Program-made: the position numbers and the translations under genes
Notes under the pieces: generated by a model
Databases searched by the model: none
Told to the model about the DNA's origin: nothing
The model's input: the letters and a program-made list of their open reading frames with translations, nothing else
From: Thioalkalivibrio sp. XN8
GTDB taxonomy: Bacteria > Pseudomonadota > Gammaproteobacteria > Steroidobacterales > XN24
Reading direction: 5' to 3'
Length of the DNA stretch: 64,000 bases
Assembly (NCBI RefSeq): GCF_011058255.1
Contig: NZ_JAALFH010000050.1
Coordinates: 62,001 to 126,000 of the forward strand
Part shown: positions 26,669 to 35,277 of the stretch, one piece after another
Numbering within the stretch: the first letter of the stretch is position 1
How the letters are laid out: each line of letters starts with the position of its first letter

Positions 26669-28812
26669 TCCGCCGCTGAGCTGCCCTGCTTGCTGGCGCG
26701 GCGCCGGCGCAGTAAGCGCCGCAGCCAGGCCATGCCCACGACGATCACGATCACCGCCGCGCTGAGCAGGCCGAGAGTGACCGGCTGGGGGTCGCGCAGC
26801 GTCGCCAGGATCCGATCGATGAAGAGCGCGATGGCCGTGATCCCGGGCGCCATGCCGAGCACCGTGCCGAGCAGGTAGTCCCGCAACCGGATGTGGGTGG
26901 CTCCGGCCACCAGGTTGATGATCGTGAACGGCGCGACCGGAATGATCCGGACCGTCGTCACCGCCAGCACGCCGCGCCGGCCCAGCTCCCGGCTGAGCCG
27001 GTCGAGCCGGGAGCCGGCGATGCGGCGCACTGTGCCCCGGCCGAATACCGTGCCCAGCCAGTACGTGGCCATCGCGCCCAGGAGGCAGCCGAGGGCGGCG
27101 TACACGGCGCCCTCGAGGGGGCCGAAAACCAGGACCACCACTGCGATCATCAGGGTCACGGGGACCACCAGCAGCGTGCCGAGCAGGAACGCTCCCAGCA
27201 CGGCCAGCGGTGATGCCGGCAGGGTCTCGAGCATCTCTACGAACTGTTGCAGTCTCGCCGGCGACAGCCATTCGGCCAGGTCGGTCCAGCGCCAGGCGAT
27301 GGCCAGCCCGATGAAGAACGCCAGCAAGCCGCCCATCATCAGCATGCGCCCCACGCTGGAGGCCTGGGTCTCACCCGGCAGCAGGCGGGCGGCCAGCCGG
27401 GCGGGCTCGATGGGCCGCTCCGGGTCGATGATGTCGCCTTTCGGGATCATCACGTCCAGGCTCTCGGAGAGATGGGGTTCCAGCGTGGCCAGGCTCCGGC
27501 CCTCGCCGCGGAGCGACTCGATGGCGCCGACCAGCGAGCCGGTTTCCTTCTCTGCCTCCGCCACGCGTTCCGTATCGGTATCGAGATGCTCCGCCAGCAG
27601 GCGGCGGCGCAGTCCCGCGATGGCCCGGCTGATGCGTTGCTCGCCACGCGCTTCGAGCACCAGGTTGCACTCGGTGTCGAAGCCCATGGAACGGTTGTTG
27701 AGGTTGGCCGAGCCGATGGTCAGCAGTTCGTCGTCCATTACCAGCACCTTGGAGTGCAGGTTCAGGCGGTACTCGCTGGCGGGCCCGAGATCGGCGTAAT
27801 AACTGCCATAGCGCTCCGGCGGCGCGATGTCACGTAGGCGCCGGTGGAGGCGGGCGCGCATGACGCCGATGGTATAGGTCTCGAGCCAGCTGTTGTCGTC
27901 GCTGCGGGTCACCAGCGCGATCTCGGGACCGTCCTCCTCCCGCAGGCGTTCGGCCATTGCGTCGGCTATGGTCGCCGCGCTGAAATACTGGTTTTCGAGG
28001 TAGAGCTGGCGCCGCGTCGCCGCGATCGCGTCGAGGTGGAGCTGCTTGATCTCCTGTACTTCCGGCCAGTCCTCGTGTTCCGGCTCGGTGCGCGCAATGC
28101 CGACATCCACGTCCTCGAGGTCGGGCTCGAGGTCTGCCGGCCAGGGGTCGTCCGGCCGCGAGGCTTCGACAGGCTTGAGTTCGTTGCCGGTAGCGCGCCG
28201 CCAGCGTTCCCGCGCCAGGTCCCCCAGCGCGGCGGCGGCCGGCCCGTCGACAGCCATCTGCACGTCGTGAAAGGGGGGGCAGGGATCGCCCGAGGGATGC
28301 TTGCGCAGCGGGTCGTCCGGGCGGTGTGCCGGCGTGTCCCAGCGGCAGTGAGTCAGGTCCAGTCCGCCGACGAAGGCGATGGCGTCGTCCACCACCAGCA
28401 CCTTCTGGTGGTGCGAGGCGCCCACGGGATGGCAGCCGTCGAACTCGAACCGCACACGGCGATGCGAGCGCCAGCCCAGCTTGTAGCTCGGCAGGACCTC
28501 GCGATCGGGCGCATAGAGCATTGCGTAGTCCCAGTCGAGAATGTTGACCCGGAGCTTGCGCCGGCGCTTCACCAGCGCATTGAGGAACTCGCCAAGCGGC
28601 GCCGGCAGGCCGTCGTCGGCCCCGCCCGGCAACAGCTCCATGCGGCTGTCGATGTCCCAGGCCAGGATCAGGATGGAGCGCTGCGCCCGCGCCATCGCGG
28701 CGCGCGCGGCGGCGAAGTAGGCGGCGCCGTCGACGAGGAAAGAAACCCGGCCGGCGCGTTCGATCCGCCAGCAGTTCGTTCCGGGCCGCAGCAGCCCGAT
28801 CTCGCTTGACAT
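26665..28812 (-). CDS. Phospholipase D/cardiolipin synthase-like protein fused to a VTT (DedA-type) domain
   Basis: A 715-residue fusion. The N-terminal half holds two HKD sites: HHQKVLVVDD (134-143) with FVGGLDLTH, and LHSKVLVMDD with IGSANLNNRS near residue 355. The C-terminal part (about 500-695) is a VTT/SNARE-associated membrane domain of the TVP38/DedA type, with RIIPVAPFTIINLVAGATHI. The PLD half could transfer or hydrolyse phosphatidyl groups, and the VTT half may move lipids. It is co-transcribed with the EEP gene. A perfect TATAAT lies six bases before the ATG. Confidence 0.9.
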   Translation of the reverse strand: MSSEIGLLRPGTNCWRIERAGRVSFLVDGAAYFAAARAAMARAQRSILILAWDIDSRMELLPGGADDGLPAPLGEFLNALVKRRRKLRVNILDWDYAMLYAPDREVLPSYKLGWRSHRRVRFEFDGCHPVGASHHQKVLVVDDAIAFVGGLDLTHCRWDTPAHRPDDPLRKHPSGDPCPPFHDVQMAVDGPAAAALGDLARERWRRATGNELKPVEASRPDDPWPADLEPDLEDVDVGIARTEPEHEDWPEVQEIKQLHLDAIAATRRQLYLENQYFSAATIADAMAERLREEDGPEIALVTRSDDNSWLETYTIGVMRARLHRRLRDIAPPERYGSYYADLGPASEYRLNLHSKVLVMDDELLTIGSANLNNRSMGFDTECNLVLEARGEQRISRAIAGLRRRLLAEHLDTDTERVAEAEKETGSLVGAIESLRGEGRSLATLEPHLSESLDVMIPKGDIIDPERPIEPARLAARLLPGETQASSVGRMLMMGGLLAFFIGLAIAWRWTDLAEWLSPARLQQFVEMLETLPASPLAVLGAFLLGTLLVVPVTLMIAVVVLVFGPLEGAVYAALGCLLGAMATYWLGTVFGRGTVRRIAGSRLDRLSRELGRRGVLAVTTVRIIPVAPFTIINLVAGATHIRLRDYLLGTVLGMAPGITAIALFIDRILATLRDPQPVTLGLLSAAVIVIVVGMAWLRRLLRRRRASKQGSSAAE

Positions 28813-28818
28813 GCCCCA

Positions 28819-28824
28819 ATTATA
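28819..28824 (-). promoter_or_regulatory. Consensus -10 (TATAAT) six bases before the PLD-VTT start
   Basis: The minus strand reads TATAAT, TGGGGC, ATG. Transcription from this box would begin at the start codon, giving a leaderless mRNA. Confidence 0.5.
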
Positions 28825-28851
28825 GGTCCCCGGGTCCAGCCGAAAGCCCGC

Positions 28852-28881
28852 TTGCGTTTTTCAATGGTTGCAGAGTACTCT
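28852..28881 (+). promoter_or_regulatory. Sigma70-like promoter of the 28.9-31.1 kb operon
   Basis: TTGCGT (28852-28857), an 18-base spacer, then TACTCT (28876-28881), about 29 bases before the first gene. The stretch is AT-rich against its surroundings. Confidence 0.5.
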
Positions 28882-28909
28882 AAAAAACAGAGACAGACGG
28901 AGATGCCCC

Positions 28910-29470
28910 ATGGCCCAGTTCAGAGAAGACCTCGCTTACGTTCGCCGCATTGTCGAGGACAGCCGCGCGGCAATGAGAATCGATATGCTGCCCTTGCTGG
29001 TGTGGGGCGGGCTGACGGTGATCGGCGTCACCCTGGCGTATGCCTTCGACTCGGTGGACAGTCCCTGGTTGTGGGCGGTGCTGGTCGGCGTGGCCTGGCT
29101 CTATACGGCCCGCCGCGCTTCGAGCGGCCGGGCTGAGGCCAGGCTGTTCGCGCACCGGGTGCTAGGCACCACATGGTTCGCGGTACTGACGTCCATGACC
29201 CTGATCGGATTCGTAGGGGCTTTCTCGGGCGTCCTGCCGACCCAGGCCATCACGCCGGTGCTCGCCTCGCTGTTCGGCGTGGGCTACCTGGCAAGCGCCA
29301 TCCTGATAGACCGCCGGGCCCTGGCGTGGCTGGCGGCGAGCTGGTGGGTCGGCTCCGTGGCGCTGTTCTTCCTCCCGGGGGGACTGCGCCTGCTGGTATT
29401 CGGCCTCCTGGTAGCCGCGCTCCTGATGGTGCCGGCGCTGCTCATGCACCGAGGCACCCGGTCACGATGA
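28910..29470 (+). CDS. Integral membrane protein, first gene of a four-gene operon
   Basis: A 186-residue protein with a short charged N-terminus (AQFREDLAYVRRIVEDSR) followed by about six hydrophobic helices. There are no catalytic motifs. Start ATG 28910, with GGAG about eight bases upstream. Its stop overlaps the start of the winged-helix gene (ATGA), which points to a membrane protein/regulator pair. The function is unknown. Confidence 0.75.
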   Translation: MAQFREDLAYVRRIVEDSRAAMRIDMLPLLVWGGLTVIGVTLAYAFDSVDSPWLWAVLVGVAWLYTARRASSGRAEARLFAHRVLGTTWFAVLTSMTLIGFVGAFSGVLPTQAITPVLASLFGVGYLASAILIDRRALAWLAASWWVGSVALFFLPGGLRLLVFGLLVAALLMVPALLMHRGTRSR

Positions 29471-29778
29471 AGCGGAGTCACGATTACCGCCAGCTCGATC
29501 CGTTGCTGGTATCGCGCATCAGGCTGGCCGTGATGACGCTGCTGGCGACGGTCGCCCGGGCTGATTTCAGTTTCCTGCGCGACCAGATCGGCGCCAGCGA
29601 CGGCAATCTCGGGGCTCATATGCAGCGGCTGGTGGCCGCCGGCTACGTGGAAGAGAGCAAGCGCTTTATCGAGCGGAAACAGAACACGAGCTACCGTCTT
29701 TCCCGGCGTGGCCGGTCCGCCCTGGAGAGTCATCTCGCCCTGCTGCGGTCCCTTGTCGAACGGGACGATTCTTCATGA
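29467..29778 (+). CDS. Winged-helix transcriptional regulator
   Basis: A 103-residue single-domain protein. LDPLLVSRIRLAVMTLLATV, then ADFSFLRDQIGASDGNLGAHMQRL and GYVEESKRF match the small PF13601-type winged-helix family: recognition helix around DGNLGAHM, wing around QNTSYRLSRRGR. These regulators are usually encoded next to a membrane protein. ATGA overlaps at both ends tie it to its neighbours, so it may control this operon. Confidence 0.87.
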   Translation: MKRSHDYRQLDPLLVSRIRLAVMTLLATVARADFSFLRDQIGASDGNLGAHMQRLVAAGYVEESKRFIERKQNTSYRLSRRGRSALESHLALLRSLVERDDSS

Positions 29779-30242
29779 TCGGCACCGGCGCTGCGCTCGT
29801 TGGGCTGGTGCTGGCGGCGCTTCTCGCCGCCGAGCCGGCAGTGGTGCTCGACGACCAGTTCGGGCGGCGGTCCGCGGTGTTGCCGGTCACCGGCGCCCCC
29901 GCCGTCGTCGTCTACAGCGACGGCGCCGGTGCCATCGAAGCCGGTCCCTGGCTGAAGCGCCTGCGCAGAGGGTCGTGCCACGTCATCGAAGTGGCGAATC
30001 TCGTCGAGGTGCCCGCGATTGCGCGCCCTATCGTACGGCGCCGGTTTCGGGCCGCCAGTCGGGTGCTGCTCGACTGGCGGGGCGAACTGGCCAGTGTCCT
30101 GGGGTTCGTGTCCGGGCACGCCAACCTGTACCTGTTCGGCGCAGGCGGGCAGCTGCTGGTTCACTTTCACGCCGCGCAGGACGAGGCGGGACGCGCGTTG
30201 TTCGTGGGCCTGTTGCTGGAGGTCTGCGGCGTTGATGCTTGA
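29775..30242 (+). CDS. Exported protein, possibly thioredoxin-like, without CxxC
   Basis: A 155-residue protein with a short hydrophobic N-terminus (signal peptide or anchor, 1-20). The strands VVLDDQFGRR, APAVVVYSDGAG and NLYLFGAGGQLLVHFH recall a thioredoxin-type fold such as YtfJ. The expected CxxC is absent; the only Cys residues are isolated. It overlaps its neighbours on both sides (ATGA before, eight bases after). The role is unknown. Confidence 0.6.
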   Translation: MIGTGAALVGLVLAALLAAEPAVVLDDQFGRRSAVLPVTGAPAVVVYSDGAGAIEAGPWLKRLRRGSCHVIEVANLVEVPAIARPIVRRRFRAASRVLLDWRGELASVLGFVSGHANLYLFGAGGQLLVHFHAAQDEAGRALFVGLLLEVCGVDA

Positions 30243-31050
30243 GCGACGACCGCCGCGGACGGCGTTTGCGGGCGCCCTGGTCACCGAGCTCCATCGGCGC
30301 GGCCCGGGCTTGAGCCGCGTGGGCCTGGCTCACCTCGGGCTGTTTGCGGTCCTGCTCGTCTGCATGGTTTTCGACCCGCGGCAGGTCGCCGGCTTCAACG
30401 TCTGGCTGAAGCCTGCCAAGTTCGCGCTCTCCATCAGCGTCTATCTCCTCACGATGGCGTGGCTCATGGGCGAGATTCAACGGGCGCGGCGTGCAGCAGC
30501 GCTTCTGGCCGGGGTCATCATCGCCACGATGATCCTGGAACAAACCCTGATCACGATGCAGGCCGCGCGCGGCACGACCTCCCATTACAACAACGCCACG
30601 CCTTTCGACAGCGCCGTATTCAGCCTGATGGGGCTGGGAGTCGCTGCCAATTCGGCGGCGGCTTTGGGCGTGTTCCTTCTTTTCATGGCCGAGCGCCGAC
30701 CCGTGGTTACCGCTTATATCATGGGAATACGGCTCGGCCTGCTGATCTTCCTGCTGGGCAGCGTCCAGGGTTTCGTCATGATCGCCCACGGCGGGCATAC
30801 CGTCGGCGCGGCCGACGGCGGTCCCGGGATGCCCCTGGTCGGCTGGAGTTCCGTGGCGGGGGACCTGCGAGTCGCCCATTTCATCGGCATCCACGCCCTG
30901 CAGGTGCTGCCGATTCTGGGCCTGATCATTGACCGCTGGTCCGCGGATCCCCGCTTACGGGTCGGTGCGGCGCTGCTTGCCGCCGCAGCGTACCTCGGCG
31001 TCGGCCTGGCGGCCTTCGACTCTGCGGTGCGCGGTCGATCCTGGGCGTGA
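30235..31050 (+). CDS. Polytopic membrane protein with conserved NVWLKPAKFALSI segment
   Basis: A 271-residue protein with about seven hydrophobic helices. It carries a conserved-looking motif FNVWLKPAKFALSIS before the second helix, plus polar in-membrane stretches (MIAHGGHTVG, AHFIGIHALQ) with His residues that could bind a metal or haem. I have seen this motif in uncharacterised membrane proteins but know no function. The ATG at 30235 lies inside the previous gene. It is the last gene of the operon. Confidence 0.7.
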   Translation: MLERRPPRTAFAGALVTELHRRGPGLSRVGLAHLGLFAVLLVCMVFDPRQVAGFNVWLKPAKFALSISVYLLTMAWLMGEIQRARRAAALLAGVIIATMILEQTLITMQAARGTTSHYNNATPFDSAVFSLMGLGVAANSAAALGVFLLFMAERRPVVTAYIMGIRLGLLIFLLGSVQGFVMIAHGGHTVGAADGGPGMPLVGWSSVAGDLRVAHFIGIHALQVLPILGLIIDRWSADPRLRVGAALLAAAAYLGVGLAAFDSAVRGRSWA

Positions 31051-31091
31051 GCCACATCGCGCCGGCTCGCTGCGGCGGCCCGTGACCTCGC

Positions 31092-33224
31092 CTATTGCTC
31101 GCTCGGCCTGCCGACTCCCATCGCCCAGGCAAAAAACGCGTACAGCTCGGCGAACTCGTCGATCAGCAGGTGGCGCGGCTTGGCCCCGCCGGAGGCGTGG
31201 CCGGCCCGCGTCTCGGTGCGGAGCAGGATCGGGCGGTCACAGCCCTGGGCATGCTGCAGTGCGGCGGCGAACTTGTAGCTGTGCCAGGGCACGACGCGGT
31301 CGTCGAACTTGCCGGTATGGATGATGGTGGCCGGGAAACAGGTGCCCGGCCGGACGTTGTGCACCGGCGAGTACTCCAGCTGCGCCCGGAAGTCGGACTC
31401 GATCTCGGACAACCCGTAGTCGCCCATCCACGCCCGCGCATTGGCGCTCGGCGTGTGGTAGCGGAGCATGTCGAGCACGCCGACCGCCGGGCCCGCGGCG
31501 ATGAACAGGTCCGGCCGCTGCAGCATCACCGCGCCCACCAGCAGGCCGCCGTTGCTGCGGCCATAGACCGCCAGCTTCTCCGGCGAGGTCCAGCGCTCGG
31601 CGATCAGCCACTCGGCCGCAGCGATGAAGTCGTCGAACACGTTCTGCTTGCGTTCGCGCGTCCCGGCCGCGTGCCAGTCGGCGCCGTACTCGCCGCCGCC
31701 GCGCAGGTTGGCGATCGCCAGCACGCCGCCCATGTCCAGCCAGCCCAGCAGCCGCAGGTCCCAGCCCGGCAGCATGGATACGCTGAAGCCGCCATAGCCG
31801 TAGAGCATCGTGGGGTTCATGCCATCGAGCTCGACGCCCTCGCGGTGGACGATGAACATCGGCACGCGGGTGCCGTCCTTGCTGGGGTAGAACACCTGCC
31901 GGGTCACCAGCGTGTCGGTCTCCAGCGCCGTGCTCTTCTGGTAGAAGGGCATGACCGCGGCGTCCTCGACCTGGAAGCGCAGTACGCTGCCGGGATTGGT
32001 GAAGCTCTGGAACGAGAAGAAGGTCTCGGTCGACATGGGTGAGCCGACGAAGCCGGCGACCCGGCCGATGCCGGGCAGGCCCAGGGTCCGGCGATTGCTG
32101 CCGTCCAGCGCGAACAGGTCGACCCGGCTCTTGGCGTCCTCCAGGTAATGCACGATCAGCTGGTCGCCGACCAGCGAGACGCCTTCCATCGGCAGCGCCG
32201 ATTCCGGCACCACGTCGTGCCAGTGCGCCAGATCGTTGAGGTCGACCGCCACCACCCGGCCGCGCGGTGCGCCGATGTTGGTGGCGAGATACACCGTGTC
32301 GCCGATGGTGCCGAGATAGGAAGCCCGGCCGTCCCAGCTGTCGACCAGGCGGACGACTTCGGCGTCCTCTTCCTCCAGCGGCAGCAGGTAGATGCCGTTG
32401 GTACGGCTGTTCTCGTAGATGCTCAGCACCAGGTGCCGGCCGTCGGAGGACATGATGGCGAAGGGCGAGCGGGTCGGGTGGTCCGTCACGGCGAACACGT
32501 GGGTGTCTTCCGACTGCGGCGTGCCGATGGCATGGAACCAGATCTCGGCCTGCTGCTGGTCGTCCCACTCGCCGGCGTCGTTCTTCGGGTAGCGGGCGTA
32601 GTAGAAGCCGCTGCCGTCATGGCGCCAGGCCGCGCCGGTGAACTTGGTGCCCTCGAGCACTTCCGGCAGGTCCTCGCCGGTGGCCAGGTCGCGGACGCGC
32701 CAGATGGTCCAGTCCGAGCCGCCCACCGTGGCCGCCCAGGCCATGTGAGTCGCCTCGCGATTGACGCTCCAGCGCGCCAGCAGCGTGGTGCCGTCCTCGG
32801 ACAGCGTGGCCGGGTCGAGCACGACCTGCCACTCCGCGTCGGCGCCGGCGGCCACCATCAGCCGGCTCAGGGTCGCGGTGCCGTCGTTGTACTCGAAGAA
32901 GTACTTGCCGCCGTGGACGCGCGGCGTCGTCAGGCGCTCGGTGCGCCACAGCTCGTCGAGGCGCGCCCGGGTCCGCTCGAAGCCGGGCAGCGACTGCAGG
33001 AAAGCCGCGGAGTGGGCGTTCTGGGCCGCGATCCAGGCATCCAGGTCCGGCGTATCCAGGGCCTCCATCCAGCGGTAGGGGTCGGGCACCTCGACGCCGA
33101 AGTACTCGTCCACCTGGTCGACGCGCCGGGTCTCCGGATAGGCCGGGGCCGCCGGCTGCGGGCCCATGGAGCTGCAGCCCGCGAGCAGCAGCCCCAGGGC
33201 AAGAACGATGCCTTGCCTGAACAT
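31092..33224 (-). CDS. Prolyl oligopeptidase (S9A) lipoprotein
   Basis: A 710-residue serine peptidase with a lipoprotein signal (LGLLLAGC, Cys at about 17). An N-terminal beta-propeller is followed by the catalytic hydrolase domain. Ser lies in GRSNGG (about 556), Asp in KFDDRV (about 641) and His in RAGHASGG (about 677). It cleaves short peptides after proline and is probably anchored at the outer membrane facing the periplasm. The start is ATG 33224, chosen for the lipobox. It sits 32 bp after the acyl-CoA dehydrogenase gene. Confidence 0.93.
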   Translation of the reverse strand: MFRQGIVLALGLLLAGCSSMGPQPAAPAYPETRRVDQVDEYFGVEVPDPYRWMEALDTPDLDAWIAAQNAHSAAFLQSLPGFERTRARLDELWRTERLTTPRVHGGKYFFEYNDGTATLSRLMVAAGADAEWQVVLDPATLSEDGTTLLARWSVNREATHMAWAATVGGSDWTIWRVRDLATGEDLPEVLEGTKFTGAAWRHDGSGFYYARYPKNDAGEWDDQQQAEIWFHAIGTPQSEDTHVFAVTDHPTRSPFAIMSSDGRHLVLSIYENSRTNGIYLLPLEEEDAEVVRLVDSWDGRASYLGTIGDTVYLATNIGAPRGRVVAVDLNDLAHWHDVVPESALPMEGVSLVGDQLIVHYLEDAKSRVDLFALDGSNRRTLGLPGIGRVAGFVGSPMSTETFFSFQSFTNPGSVLRFQVEDAAVMPFYQKSTALETDTLVTRQVFYPSKDGTRVPMFIVHREGVELDGMNPTMLYGYGGFSVSMLPGWDLRLLGWLDMGGVLAIANLRGGGEYGADWHAAGTRERKQNVFDDFIAAAEWLIAERWTSPEKLAVYGRSNGGLLVGAVMLQRPDLFIAAGPAVGVLDMLRYHTPSANARAWMGDYGLSEIESDFRAQLEYSPVHNVRPGTCFPATIIHTGKFDDRVVPWHSYKFAAALQHAQGCDRPILLRTETRAGHASGGAKPRHLLIDEFAELYAFFAWAMGVGRPSEQ

Positions 33225-33256
33225 GTGTAGTCTCCGCGTTGGCTGGCGGCCGGCGT

Positions 33257-34414
33257 TCAGCGCAGGCCGGTTTCCTGGCGGGCGATGACCATCCGCTGGA
33301 TCTCGCTCGTGCCCTCGTAGATTTCCGTGATCTTGGCGTCGCGGAAGTAGCGCTCGATCGGCATTTCCTTGCTGTAGCCCATGCCGCCGTGGATCTGCAC
33401 CGCCGCGTGCGTGATGAACATCGCGGCCTCGGAGGCGAACAGCTTGGCGCAGGAGGACTCGGTGGTGTTGCGCAGGCCGGCCGCGGCCGCGACCTTCTTG
33501 TTCCAGGCCGCTTTCAGCGTCAGCAGGCGGGCGGCCTCGAGCCGCATCTTCATGTCGGCGACCTTGGCCTGGATCATCTGGAAGCTGCCGATCGGCGTGC
33601 CGAAGGCGTGGCGCTCGCGCACGTAGTCGAGGCTCGCCTCGTAGGCGGCGCGGGCGATGCCCACGGCCTGGGCGGCAATGCCGATCCGGCCGGCGTCGAG
33701 GATGCTCATGGCGATCTTGAAGCCGTCGCCCTCGTTGGCGATCCGGTCCTCCGCCGCGCAGCGGTAGTCGGCGAGCTCGATCTCGCAGGTGGCCGAGGCG
33801 CGGATGCCCAGCTTGGGCTCGGTCTTGCCGCGGTGGAAGCCTTCCTTCTCGGTGTCGATCATGAAGGCCGAGACGCCCTTCGGGCCGGCGTCCGGGTCGG
33901 TCATGGCGAACAGCAGGATGTACTTGGCGACGGGGCCGGAGGTGATCCAGGACTTCTTGCCGTTGATGACGTAGTGGTCGCCCTCGCGCACCGCCCGGGT
34001 ACGCATGTTGGCGGCGTCGGAGCCCGACTGCGGCTCGGTCAGGGCGTAGGCGGCGAAAACTTCGCCCGAGGCCACCGGCGTCACGTACTTCTGCTTCTGC
34101 GCCTCGGTGCCGTACTGCAGGATGCCGTTGCAATAGAGCGAGTTGTGCACCGAGATGATGGTCGAGTGGGCGGCATCGGCCGCGGCGATCTCTTCCATCA
34201 TCAGCGCGAAGCCGACCGCGTCCAGCGCCGAGCCGCCGTACTCTTCGGGCACCTCGACGCCCATGAAGCCCAGCTCGCCGGCGTTGCGCAGGGTTTCTTC
34301 CGGGAACTTCCCGCTGATGTCGAACTCGGCCGCGATGGGGGCGATCTCGCGCTGGGCGAAGTCGCGGGCGGCTTCCTGGATCATGAGCTGTTCTTCGGTA
34401 AACGAGAAGTCCAT
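33257..34414 (-). CDS. Acyl-CoA dehydrogenase
   Basis: A 385-residue flavoprotein starting MDFSFTEEQ. It shows AYALTEPQSGSDAANM and GKKSWITSG (FAD/substrate contacts) and the C-terminal IYEGTSEIQRMVIAR, in which the Glu of YEG is the expected catalytic base. The length and motifs fit short- or branched-chain acyl-CoA dehydrogenases that oxidise acyl-CoA with ETF as acceptor; chain length cannot be read. It is followed by the peptidase gene on the same strand. Confidence 0.93.
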   Translation of the reverse strand: MDFSFTEEQLMIQEAARDFAQREIAPIAAEFDISGKFPEETLRNAGELGFMGVEVPEEYGGSALDAVGFALMMEEIAAADAAHSTIISVHNSLYCNGILQYGTEAQKQKYVTPVASGEVFAAYALTEPQSGSDAANMRTRAVREGDHYVINGKKSWITSGPVAKYILLFAMTDPDAGPKGVSAFMIDTEKEGFHRGKTEPKLGIRASATCEIELADYRCAAEDRIANEGDGFKIAMSILDAGRIGIAAQAVGIARAAYEASLDYVRERHAFGTPIGSFQMIQAKVADMKMRLEAARLLTLKAAWNKKVAAAAGLRNTTESSCAKLFASEAAMFITHAAVQIHGGMGYSKEMPIERYFRDAKITEIYEGTSEIQRMVIARQETGLR

Positions 34415-34466
34415 TGCGGGTCTCCCGGGGGGTGCGCTTGGTAAGCCCGCAATTTTACCCCACCGT

Positions 34467-34747
34467 GGGTCGGACCGCGCACGGCTCCCCTCGCTCAAAA
34501 AGTTTCAATATCGCTCGGTGAGCCGTGCGCGTCCCGACCCGCTGCCGGGAAATCCCGCGGGCACTGGCCAGCGCCGCCCCGGAGACCGCATGTCGCTCGG
34601 CCCGGAACGCTTGCGGGCGGTCCCGGGGTCCTTGCGAGGCGCTGCTGGGTATACCCGTGGTGGCGCTGCAGTGGCCGGGACATGACAGGGGTCCCTCGAG
34701 CGGCATAAGAATTCCAAGCGAGGGGGACCCCTGTCATGGTCCGGCCA
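34467..34747. repeat. Pair of inverted hairpins, REPIN or RAYT-remnant-like
   Basis: The gap between the acyl-CoA dehydrogenase start and the greB stop (34415-34770) holds no gene but two hairpins. Hairpin A has arms 34467-34487 and 34520-34540 (19 of 21 pair). Hairpin B has arms 34672-34695 and 34724-34747 (22 of 24 pair, core CATGACAGGGGTCCC). Read inward from each end, both share CGGACC, then CCTCGCT, then CGCTCG, so they look like the same element in inverted orientation. On the minus strand, ATGTCCCGGCCACTG follows hairpin B and would encode MSRPL, like the start of REP-associated tyrosine transposases. The frame then loses any likeness to a transposase, which suggests a deletion remnant. 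Confidence 0.6.
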
Positions 34748-34770
34748 CGGACCGGTTCCCAGCCGGAGGT

Positions 34771-35277
34771 TCAGCCGGGACGCTCGTAGCTGACCTCGAG
34801 CAGCACCCAAGTCTTCCGCCCGGCCGCGACCTCCAGCGTGACCTCGTCCCCGGGGCTGCGCTTCATGAGCGCGCGCGCCAGCGGCGCGTCCATGCTGATG
34901 TACTCGGGCGCGTGGTCGAACTCGTCCGGGCCGACGATGCGAAAGCGCGCGACCGTGCCGGCCTCGTCCTCCGCCGTCACCCAGGCGCCGAAGAAGACCT
35001 GCTCGGTGCCGGCCGGGCTGCGGTCGACCACCTTGAGCACGGCCAGGCGCTTGCGCAGGAAGCGGATGCGCCGGTCGATGCCGCCGAGCTGCTTCTTGCG
35101 GTAGGTGTACTCGGCGTTCTCCGAGCGGTCCCCCTCGGCTGCGGCCGCGGCCAGCGCGCGGACTACCTCGGGACGCTCGACGCGCCACAGCCGATCGAGT
35201 TCCTCGCGCAGGCGGGCCGCGCCCTCCGGGGTGATATAGGGCGAGGAGGGCGGCGCGGGCGGCCGGTAGCGGCTCAT
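34771..35277 (-). CDS. greB: Transcription elongation factor GreB
   Basis: A 168-residue Gre factor. The N-terminal coiled coil ([25 protein letters not shown], continuing to [16 protein letters not shown]) carries the acidic tip residues, and the C-terminal FKBP-like domain has RIVGPDEF and [19 protein letters not shown]. The RKKQL in the coil and the RIVGPDEF strand are typical of GreB rather than GreA. It rescues stalled RNA polymerase by stimulating transcript cleavage. It overlaps the upstream winged-helix gene (ATGA). Confidence 0.93.
   Translation of the reverse strand: MSRYRPPAPPSSPYITPEGAARLREELDRLWRVERPEVVRALAAAAAEGDRSENAEYTYRKKQLGGIDRRIRFLRKRLAVLKVVDRSPAGTEQVFFGAWVTAEDEAGTVARFRIVGPDEFDHAPEYISMDAPLARALMKRSPGDEVTLEVAAGRKTWVLLEVSYERPG

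Noticed and set aside
34455-34737. Two open frames of 80-83 codons in the gap before greB
   Set aside because: They run through both hairpins and lack family likeness apart from the MSRPL start, so they are better explained as part of the repeat element.
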